The notes: generated from the letters alone by a model not told the origin. A DNA stretch of 64,000 nucleotides from Perca fluviatilis (GCF_010015445.1 NC_053115.1:17547005-17611004), one strand, 5' to 3'. Positions 26,301 to 37,967 are shown, numbered from the stretch's first letter. Numbers and translations: made by a program.

Positions 26301-29300
26301 TATCTGGATCAACAAGGAAGGTAGAAAAACTTGAGATGGCTGAGGATGATGATCAGGAAATGGATTCCACAGATGAAGATTCCTCGGCCTTGCAAGATTC
26401 ATCAAGTTCATGTAAAGAAGATCCATCAATAAAAATTGACCAAAAGAAAGAGGAGAAGGATAAAGAAGGAAGAGAATTGGCCAGAGATAAAGATATTTTC
26501 CATGAAAAGGCAAGTGAGGGTAAATCAAATGGGAAAGAGCCCGATTCTCCAGAAGAGAAACCCAACTTAGACAGGGTTGTTAGAGGTAAAAACAAGTTGA
26601 CAAGGACTCCGAAGTCTCCTGTTCTCAAGAACCTCAAAATCAGACTAAATGTGACAGAGGTAAAAGATCTTCTTCAGTTAGGGGAAGATGAAGTTGGGAA
26701 TCAAGAGGATTCTTCAAAAAAGATCAGGCCTGGTGACAACAGTGATCATGTTTCAAAGTGTACTAATGCAAACAAAGGCTCCAACATTGAAGAAATGGAA
26801 AATGCTTCCACTTTGGAAAAAAAAGATCTCCTGGAATCACCAAAAAGCTTAATTTCACAGGAGCTGGAATTGGAGCAGGCTGTGGAGAACATTGCTAAAC
26901 TAACCGATCCAGCTTTTCCAACAGAAACACCGATGCCACCTGCCCCACAAACAGAAGTCAAAAGTGACCCAGAGGAAGAAAAACCTTCAAATCCTGCTAG
27001 CGAGACAGAACTCATGGCTGCTATTGACTCGATAACTGCTGATGGTAGAACCTTAACCCAAGCACCTCCACCAAGTGCAGATGTAGGTTCAGAACCTGAG
27101 ATACAAAACTTGATTCCGTCTGCCAAGGGAGATGAACCTGATACAAATACACCTGCTATACAGGAGGAGTCTGTCTTCCCTTCCACACCCAAAAAGGGCA
27201 CCAAGGGAAGACCTAAAACACCCAAACGTTCTAAAGGCCAAAAGCAAGTGAGAAAAGATTTTAAGGAAGGACCTTCAATAAGTGAGGAATTGACAACTCC
27301 TTTAGCAGATAGCCCACCTTCCAGTGTAAAGACTGTTCCTGCAACAACTCCTTCAGCAGCAACTACTGCGGTCATTACTCTGACTACATGGAAGCCAGAA
27401 CTTGAACCTTTAGCTGTCAAGGCTACAGATGTAAACACAGAGTCATATTCTGAAGAAAAGATTCAAAATCCTAAATCCGTTAACCCCCAGTCTAAGAATC
27501 CAATCTGCCCAAAGCCTCAACAGGTGCAACCTGAGTGCATCTCCCCTTCCCTATCTCCACTTGCTAACAGGCCAATTATCAGACCCATTCAGACAAGCAA
27601 AATTCCTGTTTCTCCACCAGATTGGCGCCACCAGTCTAAGGATACAGAAGTGTCCTCTTCACCTGTCATGCCGTTTGCATTCAAGGAAAACCAGCCTTTA
27701 CCCTCAGACTCTGACAATGTGGATATTGATCATTGCAACAGTGACTTGAGACAGATTCTTATGAAACACAAAAATATTTCATTGCCAGGCAGTAGTTCTA
27801 TTCCTAGTAATCTACCCACCCTGCGAGATCAGAACCCCTCTGAAAGTAAAACTCAGTCAGCTGTTGTGCCAAATAAGTCACCACTACCCAGTAGTGGAAT
27901 GGCAGCTCATCCAGCTCCACCTATTTGTCGACCTCCGGCCTCACTACCATCTCCTGAAACAAAGTCTGTGATCTCTGTTATTGCATCCACTGCAACGTCT
28001 GTTATCAGCCGTGTTTGCAACCCTCCTGAGCCTGAGGACAAGGTAAACACAAACCTTGGAAATCCCTCTGCGGACATGACTCTACCCAAGCCAACCTATA
28101 GGCCCAGCAAAGACGATACTGGATCATACCATGGGCCATCGGTTGGTGATGATGAGGGAGGAAGTTCTGCACGCTTCATTGTTGAGAGCCCCACTCTTGG
28201 TATAGGATCTTGCCCAGGTCTGAGAGTTAATACATCTGAAGGAGTGGTAGTATTGAGCCACTCAGGCCAGAAAACGGAGGGACCACAGAGGATTAGTGCA
28301 AAAATAAGTCAGATCCCACAAGCAACAGCAGGTGACATGGAATCTCAGCAGTTGGTATCCATGCCCCAGATAAAACAGGAAATATATGGTCATTCTCACT
28401 TAGGACTTCAAAAGGGGCCTTCATTGCAGATAGATCATGTGCATCCTGGTAAGACGCATTCAACTTTGTCTTCTATTAAACAAGAAAGCACTGGTTTGGA
28501 AAAGATGGAATCCTACCAATCTGGACCTCAAGGAGTAGTGAAGCGTGTCACACAGGGTAACCAGCAAGTAATGAGTTACCATCAAGAGTACATGCCAATA
28601 AAACATCAAAAGAAAATGGACGGTGCTGATCCTCACATAACGGATGGAGCTAAACCACCTTGGACCTCTGCTATAAGTCCTGCAATTAGCCCCCATTTGC
28701 CCTCGCCACCTGCCAACCATGTAGGTTTTGTTACAGCTGCTGGTGACAGAGCTCCCTCCCATATTAGTGGAGTAAAACAGGAACCACGATCCCCTCGTAA
28801 GTCAGGTCATCCACACTCTCCGTTTACCAAAGTATCCTCGCCCATAGGCTCCTCGTCACCCAAGGGCATACCAGTTATGTTATCAACCGGCCTACCTGCC
28901 ATGCAGCAGTTTATTACTGGTGTACATCATCCAGAGCAGTCAGTTATCATGCCACCTCACAGTGTTCCTGGGAGCTTGGGACGGATGTCTCCTCACCGTG
29001 TAACCCAGTCAATTCCAGTGGGGCATCTTGTCCAAGGAGATGTTCGGGTTAATACTCCACCTCTGTCTGTGATGGGCTATGGAATGCATAGTGAGCCTCT
29101 TGCCTCTCCCTGGTCTGGTCCTGTGCAGTCACGGCCTACATCACCCCAGGCTGTTGGCAGGGACAAGGTTCTCAAGGTAAACCCTGGTTCTTTAAGGGGC
29201 CATGAGGGGGAACAGGAAGAAGCCAGACGCTTCCACCAGGCTCCAGGAAGACAATCTGCTACACAGTTAAAACCGGAAACGATGCAGTCAGATCCTCGCG

Positions 29301-31029
29301 GGCCTTTGCGGACTAGTGTCCAGTTAGAAACATACATGGCACAAAGAGATATGCGTGTGCTGTTGCACCAACAGGGCACAGAAGCTCATTCTGGACACAT
29401 TCAAGAGACTCTTCCCCCCTCTTCAGCGCCTTCCAGCCTACCCTTATCCTTGTCTCCAAGAGCACATGTTTTGCCTAAAGGTCTGTCTGAGAAGGATATA
29501 ACGAAGCCATTGGAAGCAAAGAGGCCACACTCTCCTCTTTCTAAAGATGGAATGATGGGGATCAGACAATCTGGGCAAGCAATGGCATCTCCCCAGAGAG
29601 TTCAGCTAATGCCACCAGGACCTAGTGGCTCATTCCCAGAGTACTCAGGGATGTACTCCAACCCACGAGGCATCCATTCTCAAATACCAGAGACGTCTCC
29701 TGTTGGACTTAACCAGCCACCACTGAACGTCACACCAACCATGGTGAGTTCACTTCACTTAACACTCTTTATTTTAGTAGGTGCACTTGGCCAAAAGTAA
29801 TGCAGTCTAATACAAGTCCTGTAACAAATCCTGCCATCATGAAGGTTATAATGTTCAGTTTTTGTTACAAAATGTTTTAGAGAGTTGTTGATTTGACTTT
29901 ATAGTCATTTTGAAAGCTGTGATAAGTGGGGTGGACAATAATAAACTGACCAACTAAGTGCAAATGTGGGTTGATATCTTTATGTTACAGAAACTGTTCA
30001 TGACACATTCCACTATTGTCTCGAAACCTTTTAGGGTGCAGACCTCCAGACAAAACCAGATGGCAAGATGACGCAGCCTGTTAATATGGTGCAGTTGCTC
30101 ACGGTAAGACAAAACTCATAATGGTTTAAATTGTGTTCAGGGTTGTTGGTCTGAACAAGAGCGGGCTTTGTCTGACATACTTGTCTTTGTTTTGTCTCAC
30201 ATTTAAACAGAAATACCCTATTGTGTGGCAAGGCCTGCTGGCACTGAAGAATGACACAGCTGCAGTCCAGTTGCATTTTGTCTGCGGAAACAAAGCTTTG
30301 GCTCATCGATCACTGCCCCTACAAGAAGGAGGCGCATTGCTTAGGATTGTCCAGAGAATGAGACTAGAGGCTTCGCAACTGGAGAGTGTAGCCCGAAGAA
30401 TGACGGTGCGTGTCTTTTGTTCTACTCCCGTTGAGCAATTTTTCTGTTTTAATTCAAATGGATTCTGCTAACATTTACATTTCCCTCCTACAGGGGGACA
30501 GTGACTTCTGTCTTCTCCTTGCTCTGCCATGTGGACGAGATCAAGATGATGTCCTAAACCAAACTCAAGCTCTAAAGGCCGCTTTCATCAACTACTTGCA
30601 GACAAAGTTGGCTGCTGGTATCATCAATATACCCAACCCAGGTTCCAATCAGGTGAGACATGATTGGATTTTTTAAAGTTTAATAATGATTTGATGAAAA
30701 GGGATTATTTTAATTAATAAATCTTCTTGTATCTTGTATGTATCGTTCATGTGTGACCTCTATAGTCTCCTTTTAAAACTATAACTATATAAAACTATTA
30801 CTAGTATAATCTTGCTTAATGAAACGCCCTTTTGTATCAAATATGTTGGTTCTCTGTAACTTCTTATGTGTAACCGATGTTTTCTTTGTTTTTCCAGCCT
30901 GCCTATGTGCTACAGATTTTCCCACCATGCGAATTTTCAGAGAGCCACTTATCCCAGCTCGCCCCCGACCTTCTTAACAGGATCTCTAGCATCTCACCAC
31001 ACCTCATGATTGTCATCACCTCTGTGTAA
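11147..31029 (+). CDS. spen: Msx2-interacting protein (SPEN / SHARP / MINT)
   Basis: Fifteen coding exons: 11147-11229, 12596-12910, 15959-16435, 16562-16713, 19900-20100, 20261-20412, 21358-21483, 21594-21707, 21804-21917, 22008-22108, 22402-29743, 30035-30103, 30211-30405, 30494-30652 and 30898-31029. They give 3243 residues (human 3664). The start MVRETRHLWVGNLPE matches the family. RRM1 is at about 6-80, RRM2 332-408, RRM3 437-510 and RRM4 510-585; an Arg/Ser-rich stretch lies between RRM1 and RRM2. The 7.3-kb exon 11 encodes a long low-complexity region with an RER-repeat coil near 695 and the RBP-J interaction segment near 2550-2585 (GLRVNTSEGVV, KTEGPQRISAKISQIP). The SPOC domain (about 3078-3243) ends in HLMIVITSV. 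Known role: nuclear RNA-binding corepressor that recruits SMRT/NCoR and HDACs to Notch and nuclear-receptor targets, and is required for Xist silencing in mammals. Confidence 0.97.
11288..11310. repeat. (GCTA)n microsatellite
   Basis: A short TAGC tetranucleotide run in spen intron 1. Related GCTAACGTTAGC-type palindromic words recur over the next 400 bases. Confidence 0.9.
14284..14327. repeat. Poly(T) tract, 44 bases
   Basis: An uninterrupted T run. It could be the poly(A) tail of a minus-strand retroposed insertion, but no recognisable element body adjoins it. Confidence 0.9.
15229..15330. repeat. Dispersed fish repeat fragment
   Basis: The words TTATTTATATAGCCCAAAAT, CACAAATTTGCCTC and CTTTACAATCTGTACAGCAT resemble a sequence I recall as widespread in teleost genomes. 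Family assignment is uncertain. Confidence 0.45.
17039..18147. mobile_element. Non-autonomous TIR transposon in spen intron 4
   Basis: The termini GGGTCTCATTTATAAA and TTTATAAATGAGACCC are perfect inverted repeats, flanked by the possible 3-bp duplication CTG (17036-17038 and 18148-18150). Subterminal sequences with GTACG and GCGTACGC words recur inverted at both ends. No transposase is encoded. A 3-bp duplication would fit PIF/Harbinger-type integration (inference). A SINE is inserted inside it. Confidence 0.75.
17242..17428 (-). mobile_element. tRNA-derived SINE, reverse orientation
   Basis: Read on the - strand it begins GGCCGAGTTGGATCAGTGGT with a tRNA-like A box, then a B box (GGGTTCAAATCC), then a CT-rich middle and the tail CCTGTCAAAAATTAAAGGC. 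The same layout is seen in the SINE at 38208-38393. It is nested in the 17039-18147 transposon. Confidence 0.75.
18160..18770. repeat. Mosaic of transposon fragments
   Basis: GTACCCGAATACC with TTCGAAGCTTCGG near 18175-18212 looks like a hAT-type end. GGTCTGGCAATGCGAGACTA (about 18314-18333) and the stretch ending GGATATAGACTA (about 18690-18757) are two ends of the TAGTCT family described at 8533-8998. Both point the same way, so they are not one intact element. Confidence 0.5.
19591..19606. repeat. Poly(C) tract
   Basis: A run of about a dozen C residues in spen intron 4. Confidence 0.85.
20446..21298. mobile_element. hAT-like non-autonomous transposon in spen intron 6
   Basis: The ends TAGGGCTGCACGATTTGG and AATCGTGCAGCCCTA are inverted repeats. 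The flanking 8-mers GTAAATAG (20438-20445) and GTAAATGG (21299-21306) differ by one base, consistent with an 8-bp hAT duplication. It has the same TAGGGCTG-type end as the elements at 4802 and 33414. No transposase frame. Confidence 0.8.
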
Positions 31030-31885
31030 CCTTCCCTGCTGGAAATAATGGATGTTCTTGCTGATGAGCCTCAGGAAACCGGAGGAATAGGAGAATTTGT
31101 TTTTTCCTGGACACAGTGGGAATGTGTAGGATATACCCTGTCAACATGTTTCTTTTTTCATTTGTTACTCCTGGCTGGTATTTTTGTCCTTCTCAAAAAA
31201 GAACTGAGGGATGGACCAAACCAGAATCAGTCTTATTTGACCATTTCTCTGCTGTATTTCTATTTATTGGAGTTTTATTTTAATGTTCGGAGATGCTCTG
31301 AAGAAAAAATCAGGATGTTTGAACAATGAGTGACTATCTGGGTGGCCTTTTTTTTCTTTCATGTCTTTTATTGATTGTCATATTCATTTCTTCACAAGAG
31401 TGGATCATGGAAGCTGTTGCACCGCAATGGCTAAAAAGACATTTGAACATGTCATTTTAAATAATTATGTACAGACTTCCTCGCCCAGGCTTTCTTTTAG
31501 AGAAGGCCAAATTGTAAAACTATGGAAACCCTGTAGAGGACCACATTCGTTTAACAGCTCCTTTAATTCCACCAGCTCTGCTTATTTTCTCACAATACTG
31601 AAGCAGTCACACTTGTGGCACCTGCATTTGTATTGAACAAGCTACAATATGATTTGGGAGTTTTTGAATACAGGACTTTGTAAATATTTTAAATATTTAA
31701 ACTTTGAAAATGGAACTTGAACTTGGACAACCTAACAGAGACTTGAACTCTGGGACAAACCAGAACGCAGAGGGTGGAAATTAAGATGGATATCCTTGAT
31801 TTTTGGGTGTAAATACTTGTAACACAAGAAGGTTGGCAAACTCTCTTGTTGAGTCTGCTGATGGCACTTCATATTTTGTAACTCA

Positions 31886-31891
31886 AATAAA
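31886..31891 (+). terminator. Polyadenylation signal of spen
   Basis: A canonical AATAAA lies 857 bases after the spen stop codon, with a T-rich stretch (TTATTTTATTTG) about 40 bases further on. The 3' UTR is therefore about 0.9 kb. Confidence 0.65.
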
Positions 31892-31911
31892 ACAAACTCC
31901 AGAAAACTTGA

Positions 31912-33413
31912 ATATTTAAGCTATAATCCTTATTTTATTTGTCATGTGTGTGTTATGTGGCAAGAAGCTAAACTTAGATGTTTGATTTCACTCACTTTAA
32001 TACTCGAGACAGGCCAGTTACACTTACATTTAATACCATACAACAAAGGTTTAAACGACAGAAGGGGTTTGAGTTTGAATGTAAAATGGTACAGCACTTC
32101 TATTATGAAATAATCAAATGGCAAGTGACCAGCACAATAATGGAAATTTAACATGAATTCTGTGTAGGTGAAGAACAATTATAAAAAATGTACATATAAT
32201 TTGGAAGTGTAACAATGGAATTGTGCCTCGGTTGCATATTAATTGTTCATATTTCAAGACTTACTTATTTTTAGTTCCAATGTATTTGATTTTGGTTGGT
32301 CAGTAGATTATTTTATGAAACCTTGGTTATAGGATGTAATTTTAGCAAATTTTTTAGCAAACTTAAACTGCTTTATACAACAGGTTGAATAAAGACTTGT
32401 CTTCAGAGCGAGCTGCATAATATCTGATAAATTGCCTCAAGTGATGTAACTTGAGTCGCCGTTGGTTGGGTCCATTGTGGAGAACACCCAAAAACAAGTT
32501 CATGGCTATTCTAATGCACACCGGGCCATGGTTAGCATTGCTAAGCCTCTGTCCTGATTGACAGGTCGGTGTTTAGCCACGCCCTAAAGCATGCCCTTCT
32601 TCATCGTCAATTTTAAAACGGGACCATAATTTACAAAATTAACATGCTGTATTAAAGACTTAAAACTAGAGATTGAGACCACAATAAATCAAGAGAAGTA
32701 TGGCCATTTTCTCGCAGACTATAAAAGCCGACTTCTTTTTGCAACCAGGGGAGTCGCCCCTGCTGGAAAGTAGATAGAATGCAGGTTAAAGGCACTTCTG
32801 CATTGGCTTCACTTTTCAGACCCAGAAGCTCCATCTATTCTTTTTTACAGTCTATGATTGGATCTGAAGACTAAAGGCCCTATTTAAACGGTCAATGGTG
32901 CAATCGCTTTCTGGTGCCTCAATATAGCAATGCGCCTGACCACACCGCATTTTAAGACCAATGGTATATTTGCTACTTCTTATACAAAGTGGGCGCTGGG
33001 CATAAAAATGACAACTGCGTTGGTCAGAAATTAGCAATGGCAGCTATGATAGAGCCCTAAGAGTTTGAAAATGAAAAAATATCTGGGGGTGTGGAGTAAG
33101 AAAAAAGTGAGGTAACCAGACCTCTGTAGCCCACTCATCATCTCTGCTTGATGATACATTAGCCGCTACTAGCATAACACCTAAATCTCCAACTGAGCTG
33201 TTGGTGGTCAAGTTGCACTATGGGTAATGTAGGCGTTTAAACAAGGAATTAGAAAGCATGGACTAAAAAAGAAGATATCTCTGGTTTTGCTGCATTATCT
33301 TAATATATGTTTTTTAAAACTGACCACCGTGAGTGCGACAATTTTATAGGAGTACAATTCATACATACATACTGAATATAAACAGAAGGCTGTATGTTAC
33401 CTTTACCTCAAGG
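31912..33413. other. Intergenic gap between spen and prkar2a; repeat-rich
   Basis: No gene is recognised. Around 32690-32860 is a repeat with TTTTTGCAACCAGGGGAGTC, GAATGCAGGTTAAAGGCA and CTTCACTTTTCAGACCC, a pattern I recall as common in fish genomes. Around 32875-33050 is another degenerate repeat starting AAAGGCCCTATTTAAACG. The two gene blocks meet here. Confidence 0.5.
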
Positions 33414-34152
33414 TAGGGCTGCACAATATAGTATTGTGTTTTATTGTCATCGCAACGTCAACTTGTGCAATAAGCACATATTTACCTTTGAATATCACAA
33501 CGTAATAAATGACATTCTGTCTGTAGGCATTATTTTGTCTGATTCGCGCTGTTAACTCTGTGGCCAATCAGACAGAGCCCTTGCTGTTAGGCATCTTCTG
33601 ATTTAGAGTGTGGATCGGCCGCATTTTTCTGTCCGAGCCCGACCTGCGTCCGACAGAGCAGTAACCGAACCCGACCCGAGCCCGACAGGCATTAAGATAT
33701 TTATGGCCGACACAGTTAAAATCAAATTTTTTTTCTCATACTAATGACACATGTAGCCTACGTTTGTTTGTGTGGAAAGCTTTTATTAAGCAACTGTAGG
33801 AAGGCATTCGGAAATGTCAACAGATGAGCGCATCAGCGCACACGGGGCAACAAGCGCACGTTAACACAGGCGCACACATACATAATAAGCTGTTTTAAAT
33901 TTTAAATGTTCAATGACTTATCGTGCTCATGTGACCGAACCCGACCAGAACCCGAACATCATTTCTAAATATCTGTCCGAACCCGACCTGACCCGTCGGG
34001 TACCGTCGGGCTCGGGTCGGGTATCCATCCTCTAGTCTGATTGGTCAGATTTTGACGATGTGGCACAAGCACAGGTACTGTGCAAGTCTGAGTCAAGAAT
34101 TGAGTACACTTTAATATCAGTTTATTTATTTTCCTCATATTGTGCAGCCCTA
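33414..34152. mobile_element. hAT-like transposon next to the prkar2a stop codon
   Basis: The ends TAGGGCTGCACAATATAG and ATATTGTGCAGCCCTA are inverted. TACCTCAAGG occurs on both sides (33404-33413 and 34153-34162); 8 of its 10 bases would be a hAT duplication. It ends 60 bases from the prkar2a stop codon (34213-34215), so the 3' UTR probably runs into it. A second element (33605-34035) is nested inside. Confidence 0.8.
33605..34035. mobile_element. Nested element inside the 33414-34152 transposon
   Basis: The ends AGAGTGTGGAT and ATCCATCCTCTAG are inverted with small differences. The flanks TCTGATTT (33597-33604) and TCTGATTG (34036-34043) match in 7 of 8 bases. The interior is rich in the words GAACCCGACC and GAGCCCGAC. 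No coding capacity. Confidence 0.6.
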
Positions 34153-34212
34153 TACCTCAAGGGGGAGTTTCTTTTAGTGCTAAAATACTACTTTATTTTA
34201 AAATTACATGTC

Positions 34213-36887
34213 CTAGTGTTTTAAATCTACACTGGAGCCAAAAAGTGCCACCAGCTGGTCTTCATACTGGGAAATGTTCCTCTTCATGATGTCCATACAG
34301 GGTCCCAGCAAACGCTCAAAAGCCTGGATGTCAATTACTGAAAGAAATAGAAAGTCAATTAAGATGATGTCATCCCATTGCAGGTATTTGTTTCCCTGTC
34401 TAACAGATGGAGTAGTTCCCCAAAAAGTCGTGAAAAAGTCTTAAAACGGTAGAAATTGGTGCACAAATCATTTTTCATTAAGAGAAATGCTTGGTCATGT
34501 AACAGACAGCCTGGAATTTAAGTGTGCTGAGATTTACATTTAAGTCTTGCCATTATTGGGGTCCACAACAAACTCAGCAGATGGGGCGTGTTTTAATAAA
34601 TAAACTTTTGTTGTTGAGGATCAGTAAGATGTCAAACAGGATGTCAAAACTGTTTATTTGGAAGCTATTTAAATCACGAAGATCAGTTGATATGTTTTTA
34701 AATCACAGTGAAACAGCAGGAATCTTACCTAAACATTTGGTTTCTCCCACAGCGTAAACTGATGCTGCACGAGGTTTGTTGGTGACCAGTGCCAGCTCCC
34801 CAAAATACTGCCCCCTAGAGCAGCGAGCCACCTCGACCTCTATGTTATCCTGCTGGCCTACCTTCGTCTGTAACAGACATAAAGGAACCTGTGAGTCCTG
34901 CAGTCATTTAGTAGCCTACATTGACATCACACAATACCAGACATAAACACTAAACTATTCTATCTACTTAATGGCAAATACTAGCAATCAAATTCACAGA
35001 TAAAGAGGGTGAATAGTCATAATCATTTTTGAAGTGGCAACAAAATAGATTCTGTTATAATGTTGGACACACTCACTTTGCTTTTTATCATTATCTTCAC
35101 CTCTCCTGATTCCACAATGTAGAAACAGTCGGCCTCCTCCCCCTGCAGGTCCAGAAAGCATCGGAAACACCATGTTTATTAGGTCTAACCTGTTTTTGAT
35201 TAACACAAAGGCAGCCACAGACGCAGCCAAAAACCTCCCAGCACTGTACCTGCGTTATTAAGCGCTCTCCATCTTTGAACACATGTGCTCCCAAAACATC
35301 TACAATCTTCATTCTCTCGGAGAGCTTGTGAAAAGAAAATGAAGCATGATGACAACAAATACACTGCGGACAAACCTGAAGTATAAGGTGACAACAACAC
35401 GTCCACTTATTCTACAATGATCTTGTTTGTATAGAGTTTGTGTTTCTAACACAAACCTCAAGAGACTTCAGAAGAGGAACACACTCGATGAAGGCCTCAT
35501 ACATCCTCCTCTTCTTCGCATTATTTCTAACAATTAGTCTGTGAAATGTGGCTCGATCCTGAAAGAGAAATCATCAAAAAAATAAATAAATTTGTTGATG
35601 TATTTTATTTTAGCTTCACTTTTTATTCAAGATCATCATCCTTTGTGGGACTCACCAGGCCCCACAGGGCGCCTTCCTGTGTTGCAATGATTGTGGCAGC
35701 CCGCGGCGTGTTGTACATGAGAGCCAGCTCACCAAAACTGCCCTTATTGTCATACTTTCCGACGCACACACTCACTCCGTCCTTCTGCACAAAAATATCA
35801 TACACACCCCTGGAGAGGATATAACACAGACGGGGAGTAGAAGTCTTTATAAATGTCATCTAGTTATAACATTATAAAAACAATTTTAAAACCATCGCTC
35901 ACCTCTCTATGACATAGAAATTATCTCCATCGTCTCCTTGGTCTATGATGTGCTCCTGAGGTTTGACCAACACCTCGAACATGCCGTCCAAAACCTCAGA
36001 GAACTGCTCCTGGAGGACATAAGGTGAGGGAAATGTATTTGTATAGCACCTTCCAAGTGCTTTACATAAAACAGAAATGCATTAAGATGAGATATAAAGG
36101 TTTTTCAAATGTAATAAAATAAAAGATCAAATGGAGTACAACAGAACAGACAGTTGTGTGGCAGCTGCAGTGCAGTGTAAGATATGAATGAGCATTCCCC
36201 CATTTTTATTTAATAAAAGCAAACTGAAAAGTCTTCAGCCTCGATCTAAAAAAAGTTTTAAACAGAGTTTGTTCCAGATGTGTTGAGCATAAAACCTGAG
36301 TGCTGCTTCGCCATGATTTAGTTTGGGGGACAGTAAGCAGAGCAGCAGCAACCATTCAGTGCTTTGTTAACCTTTTTTTTTGACACATAGGAAGCCAGTG
36401 TGAAAATCGGAGAATTGGAGTGATGTGGTCTTAGTGAGGACTCTGGCAGCAGCAGTAGTAGGAATAACAGCTGTCTGATCTTGTTATACATTACACTCAC
36501 ATTAGGTGCTTCTGTGTGTGTGTGTGTCTGTGTGTGTTTGTCTGTAAAACGTAAACATAATATTCCAATTTTGTCTAACAAATGAAAAAGTCGTCATCAT
36601 CATCAAAAGGCCAAATCAGTGTCGTACCTGCTCCAGGGTTTTAAACAGTAAAATGTCTTTGCACGCATCCTGAAGTCTGCGACGCTGCTCGTCCGTTTTG
36701 GGATACACAACTCGAGGCTCTGCGTCATCGTCCTCGTCGTCATCAGGGTTGTACGCCTCTGCACAAACTGCAGCGGGACAAACGAATGAAAACTGTACCG
36801 TGGTCAACGGGGGATTCATATTGATCACACATACTGTTCCAGTTACTGACCTGAAACTCTGCGATTGTATTTACTGGTGGTGGACTC

Positions 36888-36944
<57 letters not shown>

Positions 36945-37634
36945 GTGGATATATTAGACTACATTTCACAAGTCTATTGAAGCATAAAGAAGCTCATCAT
37001 TCTTTATTCTTACAGAATGTAACAATAACGTTTTCTCTTTTGTGTTTTTTATATGCATAGTGAATTGCTTGAGTCAATGAGTGTTAATTTGTATCATCAG
37101 ATCTGCTAGTTGTAGGTGGAGCGGCCGTTTTCTATAGCCAACTTTTTGTTCACATGGATGTTGACTGTGATACAACAATCAATGCAACATTTTTTGGGAG
37201 ATTGCAAACTTCAGTCCATGTAGTTTCTCCATGTCCTCTGTGTGATTTTGACACCATAAACCTTTTGTGGTGTGAAACATCTACAAAATGGAATTTCTTC
37301 AAGTTATCTTTCATTTGGAGCACATAGAGCAGAAAACAAACAAGATGGTGTAATAATACTCACTAACAGTGTCTTCCTCCTCCTCCTCCTCCTCCTCCTC
37401 CTCCTCTTCATCATCCTTTTTGGGCTTATTTGACTTTGTTTCAAAGGTCACTCCTTTACATGCAGGCTTGGCGCTGTGTTTCTTGGCTCTTTGGTCGTTT
37501 CTTTGGCCCTGCAGAATTTGTGTAAAATGCTGCACCGCAAATTCAACCAAGTTTGGCGGCCTGCGGCGAAGCACCTCCACAGTGTATCCCTGCAGCAGCT
37601 CTTTCAAACCAGCTGGTATCTCCACATTACTCAT
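34213..37634 (-). CDS. prkar2a: cAMP-dependent protein kinase type II-alpha regulatory subunit
   Basis: Ten coding exons, in transcript order: 37634-37364, 36886-36851, 36767-36628, 36009-35903, 35809-35656, 35558-35457, 35324-35250, 35142-35077, 34867-34729 and 34337-34213. They give 404 residues, the same as human RII-alpha. Residues 1-45 form the dimerisation/docking domain that binds A-kinase anchoring proteins ([18 protein letters not shown]). A run of 12 glutamates follows at 76-87. The inhibitor site RRVSV is at 99-103; the serine makes it a type II substrate-like site. Two cyclic-nucleotide-binding domains follow, with phosphate-binding cassettes [14 protein letters not shown] (Glu212, Arg221) and [14 protein letters not shown] (Glu341, Arg350). 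RII-beta was considered, but the tail LFGSSVDL and the slc25a20 neighbour favour alpha. The product holds the catalytic subunit inactive until cAMP binds. Confidence 0.94.
36020..36480. repeat. Dispersed repeat in prkar2a intron 3
   Basis: TTTGTATAGCACCTTCCAAG and GTGCTTTACATAAAACAG at one end, and GAAGCCAGTGTGAAAATCGG and TGATGTGGTCTTAGTGAGGA at the other, resemble a LINE-tail-like sequence common in fish. A related start (TTTTGTATAGCACCTTTCG) occurs near 53350. Family not assigned. Confidence 0.5.
36890..36938. repeat. (GA)n microsatellite beside a splice acceptor
   Basis: On the - strand this is an uninterrupted CT tract ending at the CTGCAG acceptor of prkar2a exon 2, so it serves as the polypyrimidine tract of that intron. 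Confidence 0.9.
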
Positions 37635-37965
37635 CGTCCAGGTTCAGAGGTCACGAGTTGGAGTTTTGATCGTTCCGATTAACCCTAAATCTAAATATCA
37701 AATGCTTTGATTTGAAATATCAAATCTAAGCATCAGCTTGTCCCACAGGTTTGATAAAAATACTTCTGTTCGGACCATCATCATCATCATCGCAGGAGCA
37801 AACTGACTCCTCCTCCTCTCGTCCCACTAACATTTCAGCAGCTTATTGATTTCTTTATTTAGCACGGCCTGTCGGAAAGTATTGACCAGGACTTCTCACA
37901 TCAGATATAATTAAAGGCTGTCCGATGGATTACGACACAGGACTTGATGATTTGGCAAAGAAACG

Positions 37966-37967
37966 AG

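Noticed and set aside
26746..27438. 230-codon antisense frame within spen exon 11
   Set aside because: A mirror frame of the long coding exon; the sense frame has clear SPEN homology and no splice or start context supports the antisense one.
34213..37634. Assignment as prkar2b
   Set aside because: The C-terminus and length match RII-alpha, and the gene lies next to slc25a20 as prkar2a does in human.
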